NCBI GenBank assembly: GCA_027310325.1 | Contig: DAIDBB010000307.1 | Coordinates: forward strand, 1-7,499 | Length of the DNA stretch: 7,499 nt | DNA from: a bacterium | Lineage (GTDB): Bacteria > Desulfobacterota > GWC2-55-46 | Reading direction: 5' to 3' | Shown here: positions 5,404 to 7,499 of the stretch, in pieces | Position numbering within the stretch: position 1 is the stretch's first letter | Layout of the letters: every line of letters begins with the position of its first letter | Program-made: the position numbers and the translations under genes | The notes under the pieces: model-generated | Database searches by the model: none | The model's input: only the letters and a program-made list of their open reading frames with translations | Told to the model about the DNA's origin: nothing

Positions 5404-5827
5404 CAACCTGCTTTTTGACCCTGCCAAGGAAACCAGCCTTTTAGAGCTCGATGCGGCCGCCAGTAAGGACGGGATGGTACAGGTTACCCTTACCATGCCT
5501 TATGGACTTCTCAAGTCTTTTTCTCAACTCATGGAAAGCCTGCAGGGCTTTTTTAAGCACGTTTCGTACAAGACTACCCTTGAGAAGCGCAAGGCCGACT
5601 ATGTGGAACCTGCTGAAGTCCAGAAGCGCGAGTATCGTGTCAAGGAGTTCGAGAAAGAGGCCTTGAGGCTTTATGACGCGCTTGTCGCCTTGGGAGAGAC
5701 TCCTAAAAAGGCCGTCTCAGGCGCTAATAAGGCCCTGAAGGACGAGGAGTGGCCTTGGGCCTCTTATGATATCGTCCTCGGGATTGTGCGTAAGGCAGGG
5801 CGTTTTAAGGGGGTTAAACGTGGTTAG
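5387..5827 (+). CDS. 3' part of a gene split by integration (C-terminal 146 codons)
   Basis: The frame is open from the core of site A (5387, just after an in-frame TAA at 5384-5386) to the TAG at 5825-5827. It reads YPLCDTNLLFDPAKETSLLE before the first ATG at 5474. The same YPLCDTN lies at the end of the gene starting at 6920. Joining 6920-7024 to 5387-5827 gives one 181-residue protein. The C-terminal part is helical and charged. Residues equivalent to DALVALGETPKKAVSGANKA and WPWASYDIVLGIVRKAGR resemble a segment of the regulator at 4742-5269, suggesting a related DNA-binding or regulatory protein. In the integrated state a 117-residue form could start at ATG 5474 behind AAGGA at 5465-5469. 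Confidence 0.65.
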   Translation, partial: YPLCDTNLLFDPAKETSLLELDAAASKDGMVQVTLTMPYGLLKSFSQLMESLQGFFKHVSYKTTLEKRKADYVEPAEVQKREYRVKEFEKEALRLYDALVALGETPKKAVSGANKALKDEEWPWASYDIVLGIVRKAGRFKGVKRG

Positions 5828-5834
5828 TCGTGCG

Positions 5835-5904
5835 GAGTGTTCGAGGGAGCCCGTGGAAGGGACTTCGAGGGCGTGGCCGAAGTCTCCTGTCCACGGGCGC
5901 ACTC
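5835..5904 (+). other. three-tier long hairpin after the split gene
   Basis: Nested arms pair in order: GAGTG (5835-5839) with CACTC (5900-5904); GCCCGTGGA (5849-5857) with TCCACGGGC (5890-5898), a perfect 9 bp; and GACTTCG (5861-5867) with the matching CGAAGTC (5878-5884), a perfect 7 bp. The structure begins 8 bases after the stop at 5827 and is followed by three T runs. It may be part of transcription termination, a structured 3' end, or a single-strand replication signal. Confidence 0.65.
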
Positions 5905-5917
5905 TTCAGATTTTTTT

Positions 5918-5938
5918 CGGAATTTTTTCCGGTTTTTT
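5918..5938 (+). terminator. candidate intrinsic terminator
   Basis: CGGAA (5918-5922) pairs with TTCCG (5927-5931) around a TTTT loop, followed by G and TTTTTT at 5933-5938. Further T runs lie at 5911-5917. With the larger hairpin just upstream it would end transcripts of the split gene. The short stem is weak on its own. From 5940 to 6100 I see no credible gene. An 11-codon frame at 6058-6093 behind AAGGGG is too short to claim. Confidence 0.5.
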
Positions 5939-6100
5939 GTCTTACGAAAATGCAGCCGAAGGCCGTACTCTTGATACTAAAGAAACAAACGTTCCGTTTT
6001 TCAACTCAGGTTCTAGGTAGGGCTATTTTACGACTTGTAGGTAAATCAAGGGGTTACATGAAAACGGTTGCTTTTCCGGAGGCTTTAACGTAAACTTCCT

Positions 6101-6126
6101 TTTGTGGCCACAAATGTGGGTACAAA
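6101..6126 (+). promoter_or_regulatory. putative operator: palindrome plus tandem 12-bp repeats
   Basis: TTTGTGGCCACAAA (6101-6114) is a perfect 14-bp palindrome. Its last 12 bases, TGTGGCCACAAA, are followed at once by TGTGGGTACAAA (6115-6126), a direct repeat with 10 of 12 identical. Tandem repeats of this size are typical binding sites of ribbon-helix-helix dimers, and the next gene at 6141 encodes such a protein, so self-repression is likely. The site lies directly before the ribosome binding site AGGGGGTG at 6129-6136. Confidence 0.6.
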
Positions 6127-6140
6127 ACAGGGGGTGAAAG

Positions 6141-6479
6141 ATGGCTAAAAAGGGTATGATGGTAAAGCTTCGGATATCGGCTCAAGAGCTTACCGACTGG
6201 AACAGGGTTCGAGGTGAAAATACCCTTTCCGAGTTCATCCGGCAGATAGTAGGCCGGGAAGTCAAATCGAAGTTGAGGAAGGAAGGTCGCATGATTAGAA
6301 AACAGGCCGCTGAAACTGACGCCGGGAAGCCTGAGATTTTGGACGCCGCAACGTATATCGTAGCATCGAAAAAGCGCGGCGATACCTGGAGAGAGATAGC
6401 CTTGGAGCTTCAGAGGAAGGGTTTTAATTACTCGGTTCACGAGATACAGACTCTTTACAGGCGGCACGCGAAGTATTGA
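6141..6479 (+). CDS. ribbon-helix-helix protein with a C-terminal helical DNA-binding-like domain
   Basis: This is a 112-residue protein. Residues 6-45 fit a ribbon-helix-helix fold: strand MMVKLRIS, helix AQELTDWNRVRG, turn, helix TLSEFIRQIVGREVKSKL. A basic linker follows. Residues about 66-110 (ILDAATYIVASKKRGDTW, REIALELQRKG, HEIQTLYRRH) look like a helix-turn-helix of the kind that follows a recombinase-like WREIA core. A two-domain DNA-binding regulator or accessory replication protein is likely. The strong AGGGGGTG at 6129-6136 supports the start. The palindrome and tandem repeats just upstream suggest autoregulation. It is the only complete larger gene of the putative satellite. Confidence 0.75.
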   Translation: MAKKGMMVKLRISAQELTDWNRVRGENTLSEFIRQIVGREVKSKLRKEGRMIRKQAAETDAGKPEILDAATYIVASKKRGDTWREIALELQRKGFNYSVHEIQTLYRRHAKY

Positions 6480-6485
6480 GGGTAC

Positions 6486-6528
6486 CAGCAGGACGCGGAG
6501 GGCTCATTACCCGCCCCGCGTCCTGCTG
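6486..6528 (+). other. 13-bp perfect inverted repeat after the RHH gene
   Basis: CAGCAGGACGCGG (6486-6498) and CCGCGTCCTGCTG (6516-6528) are perfect inverted copies. Inside them GGG (6500-6502) can pair with CCC (6510-6512) around the loop CTCATTA. It starts 7 bases after the stop at 6479. It lacks a proper T run (only CCTTTAAAA follows), so it is either a terminator of unusual form, a roadblock, or the first hairpin of an origin region. Confidence 0.6.
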
Positions 6529-6578
6529 CCTTTAAAATACGGCGTTTGATACGGCTATAAGGTTTCACAGGGCGTTGT

Positions 6579-6723
6579 GGCTCACGAAGGCAGTACAGAC
6601 CCCTCCCCTTTACCAACCAACGGGGTCTGTTACTTGGCACGGAACAACGAAGCGTGAGCTATAAACCAGCCGGGCCGCCGGGTTGTCGCGCGCACGTAAG
6701 GGCGCGCGGCTCCCGGCCCCGGC
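6579..6723 (+). other. hairpin-rich non-coding block (candidate single-strand origin or structured RNA)
   Basis: Two structured units lie in series. In the first, GGCTCACG (6579-6586) pairs with CGTGAGCT (6653-6660) and encloses ACAGACCCC (6595-6603) with GGGGTCTGT (6622-6630), a perfect 9 bp. In the second, GCCGGG at 6669-6674 and at 6677-6682 and CGCGCGC at 6687-6693 pair in nested order with GCGCGCG at 6702-6708 and two tandem CCCGGC copies at 6712-6723. No gene fits here. Such runs of hairpins occur in intergenic origins of single-stranded DNA phages and also in structured RNAs. I cannot tell which. Confidence 0.6.
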
Positions 6724-6727
6724 GTAG

Positions 6728-6754
6728 GTCTTTAAGTCTCTGAGGTCTTAAGAC
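6728..6754 (+). promoter_or_regulatory. putative operator overlapping the ribosome binding site of the small RHH gene
   Basis: GTCTTAAGAC (6745-6754) is a perfect 10-bp palindrome just before the ATG at 6756, and a related copy GTCTTTAAGTC lies at 6728-6738. The Shine-Dalgarno GAGG (6742-6745) sits between and partly within them. A ribbon-helix-helix protein binding here would block its own operon, including the coupled split gene. Confidence 0.5.
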
Positions 6755-6755
6755 G

Positions 6756-6920
6756 ATGGAAAAAAAGATAACGTTTCGTCTTGATAAAGAACGCTTCAGG
6801 CTTCTCCGGAAGCTCGCTGAAAAAGAGGGTTTTCCGGTCTCTCTTGTCGTCCGGACGCTCGTTTACAGGTACTTGGACGATGTTAAAAAGTCTCAAGTTT
6901 TCAAGGGGATTAAAGGCTGA
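6756..6920 (+). CDS. 54-residue ribbon-helix-helix (CopG-type) DNA-binding protein
   Basis: The short frame runs from ATG 6756 to TGA 6918-6920. The product has the classic layout: strand KKITFRLD, helix A KERFRLLRKLAEKEG, turn FPVS, helix B LVVRTLVYRYLDD, then a basic tail. Such proteins act as dimers that repress small operons or control plasmid copy number and relaxosome assembly. The stop overlaps the next start as TGATG, so it is translationally coupled to the split gene, and both would be controlled from the palindromes at 6728-6754. Confidence 0.75.
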   Translation: MEKKITFRLDKERFRLLRKLAEKEGFPVSLVVRTLVYRYLDDVKKSQVFKGIKG

Positions 6921-7114
6921 TGTTGACAAAGTCCGACAAAAGGATTACAAGGGCAGACGTGGTTTCGTCCGACACCTTGGGTAGGGCGGGTGCAGCTGGG
7001 GTTGTCTCGCTATTTGACACAACTTATCCATTATGCGACACTAATAAACTCATCGAGGGCTGGCAAAAGACAGCGATTTGTGAAGAATTCCATGAACTTC
7101 GCGTGATATCTTGA
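6920..7114 (+). CDS. 5' part of the gene split by integration, with a host-derived tail
   Basis: ATG 6920 overlaps the stop of the upstream RHH gene (TGATG). The first 35 codons (MLTKSDKRITRADVV ... SLFDTT) are followed by YPLCDT from the core and XerC-type arm of site B. In the integrated form the frame then continues into the host flank (NKLIEGWQK ...) to a TGA at 7112-7114, giving a 64-residue chimera. In a circular form it would continue instead through 5387-5827 to a 181-residue protein. The variant XerD-type arm has two extra bases relative to site A, and these bring the two halves into one frame. Function is unknown; the similarity of the C-terminal half to the 4742-5269 regulator suggests DNA binding. 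Confidence 0.6.
   Translation: MLTKSDKRITRADVVSSDTLGRAGAAGVVSLFDTTYPLCDTNKLIEGWQKTAICEEFHELRVIS
7012..7041 (+). other. variant dif-like site B (8-bp spacing)
   Basis: ATTTGACACAA (7012-7022), CT (7023-7024), TATCCA (7025-7030), TTATGCGACAC (7031-7041). The core TATCCA and the XerC-type arm are identical to site A. The XerD-type arm differs by one base, and two bases are added, giving an 8-bp rather than 6-bp spacing, as in some plasmid Xer sites such as cer. It lies inside the coding frame starting at 6920 and marks the proposed junction with host DNA. Confidence 0.75.
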
Positions 7115-7128
7115 TAGTTACGTTACCG

Positions 7129-7362
7129 CTATTCTATTATTACGTTCGTAAGCGTCTTCTTCACATGATTTATCGCCTGTATCTTGCTTATAACAACATC
7201 TCCAAGGACCTTAAAATTAGATGCAGTTACGAGCGCTATCAGGTCATATGGCCCCGTGACGACCCGAGCGTCTTTTACCCCTCCAATCTTCAACAACTTT
7301 GCCTGTACCTCCTTGGACCGGGCGTGCTCACATTCGATAAAAACATAAGCTTCGACAGCCAT
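7129..7362 (-). CDS. stand-alone Lrp/AsnC ligand-binding (RAM) domain protein
   Basis: This is a 77-residue protein consisting only of the effector-binding domain of Lrp/AsnC regulators, with no helix-turn-helix. It opens with the strand AVEAYVFIEC, then helix ARSKEVQAKLLKIGGV, and the family-typical KDARVVTGPYDLIALVTASN, ending in VKKTLTNVIIE. Such solitary domains form ring-like oligomers and bind amino acids or modulate full-length Lrp partners in many bacteria and archaea. I chose ATG 7362, which follows AGGAGG at 7368-7373, instead of the TTG one codon earlier. It is an ordinary chromosomal gene and marks the host side of the junction. Confidence 0.85.
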   Translation of the reverse strand: MAVEAYVFIECEHARSKEVQAKLLKIGGVKDARVVTGPYDLIALVTASNFKVLGDVVISKIQAINHVKKTLTNVIIE

Positions 7363-7365
7363 CAA

Positions 7366-7499
7366 GCCCTCCTTATTTTTAATAAAATTTGTAAGATATA
7401 TGCTGTAAGTAGTATTAAATCTTATTATATTTGTCTTACTATCTTAGATTGGCCGATCCTTTCGGTATGAATTCCGAATGCGTCACGGCTGACTATTAG
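7366..7499. other. AT-rich host intergenic flank upstream of the Lrp-type gene
   Basis: There is no credible gene here. On the minus strand a TATAAT-like hexamer (7424-7429) could be the -10 box for the Lrp-type gene, without a clear -35. The plus-strand frame across 7111-7470 is a shadow, since it crosses the Lrp gene antisense and is rich in Ile, Tyr and Leu from AT-rich DNA. Confidence 0.4.

Larger units (their letters stand above)
5387..7024. mobile_element. putative 1,638-bp Xer-integrated satellite-like element
   Basis: The element lies between two directly repeated dif-like sites that share TATCCA plus the TTATGCGACAC arm. The distance between the two cores (5387 and 7025) is 1,638 bp. 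It holds two ribbon-helix-helix genes, a hairpin-rich non-coding block, and the two ends of one gene that become continuous only when the ends are joined. No recombinase, replication or structural gene is inside, so it would depend on host XerC/XerD and on a helper for replication or packaging. Alternatives are a deletion remnant of a larger phage, or an internal part of one provirus with its left end outside the window. The boundary model is inference from the sites and the frame continuity. Confidence 0.6.

Noticed and set aside
5766..6093. Plus-strand frames across the region after the split gene (5766-6020 and 5830-6093)
   Set aside because: They run through the long hairpin and T-run terminator, have no ribosome binding site and a composition unlike real proteins.
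6732..6929. 65-codon minus-strand frame
   Set aside because: It is antisense to the 54-residue ribbon-helix-helix gene, which has a fitting fold and coupled stop/start.
7111..7470. 119-codon plus-strand frame in the host flank
   Set aside because: Antisense to the Lrp-type gene, which has a strong ribosome binding site and a recognisable family.

Overview
The window looks like the right end of a provirus of a tailless, probably membrane-containing phage in a bacterial chromosome, followed by a second small element and then host DNA. The evidence for the phage is a tight plus-strand run of small genes. Many encode single-pass membrane proteins, and they sit with a holin-like protein, a DUF5675 protein, a very small M15 peptidase, a signal-peptide-bearing virion-type beta protein and a 36-residue arginine/lysine-rich protein. 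No tail, terminase, portal, capsid-protease or integrase gene is visible. The host is a Gram-negative-type bacterium of unknown phylum. The only host gene is a stand-alone Lrp/AsnC ligand-binding domain at the right edge, and the flank around it is more AT-rich than the phage.

Layout: 1-4559 is the plus-strand structural, lysis and entry module. It is punctuated by two matching 100-bp leader arrays (352-451 and 4333-4432). Each array has three AT-rich GATA...TATC boxes at an exact 44-bp period, separated by GC-rich self-complementary 32-mers, and each runs straight into a ribosome binding site. 4563-5269 is a minus-strand pair: a DNA-binding-type regulator and a two-helix membrane protein. 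5376-5403 is a dif-like XerC/XerD site.

5387-7024 is proposed to be a separate 1,638-bp Xer-integrated element, bounded by the dif-like site at 5376 and a variant copy at 7012. Its right end carries the 5' part of a gene (6920 onward) and its left end carries the 3' part (5387-5827). Joining the two ends at the shared site core gives one uninterrupted 181-codon gene, so attP appears to lie inside a coding sequence that integration splits. The element also encodes two ribbon-helix-helix proteins with palindromes upstream. A 250-bp run of strong hairpins (6486-6723) is a candidate single-strand origin or structured RNA. The arrangement resembles in logic the small Xer-integrating satellites found beside filamentous phages, but it carries no recognisable replication gene.

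7042-7499 is interpreted as host chromosome. Coordinates of structures and reading frames were worked out by hand. Family assignments rest on motif recognition without database searches.
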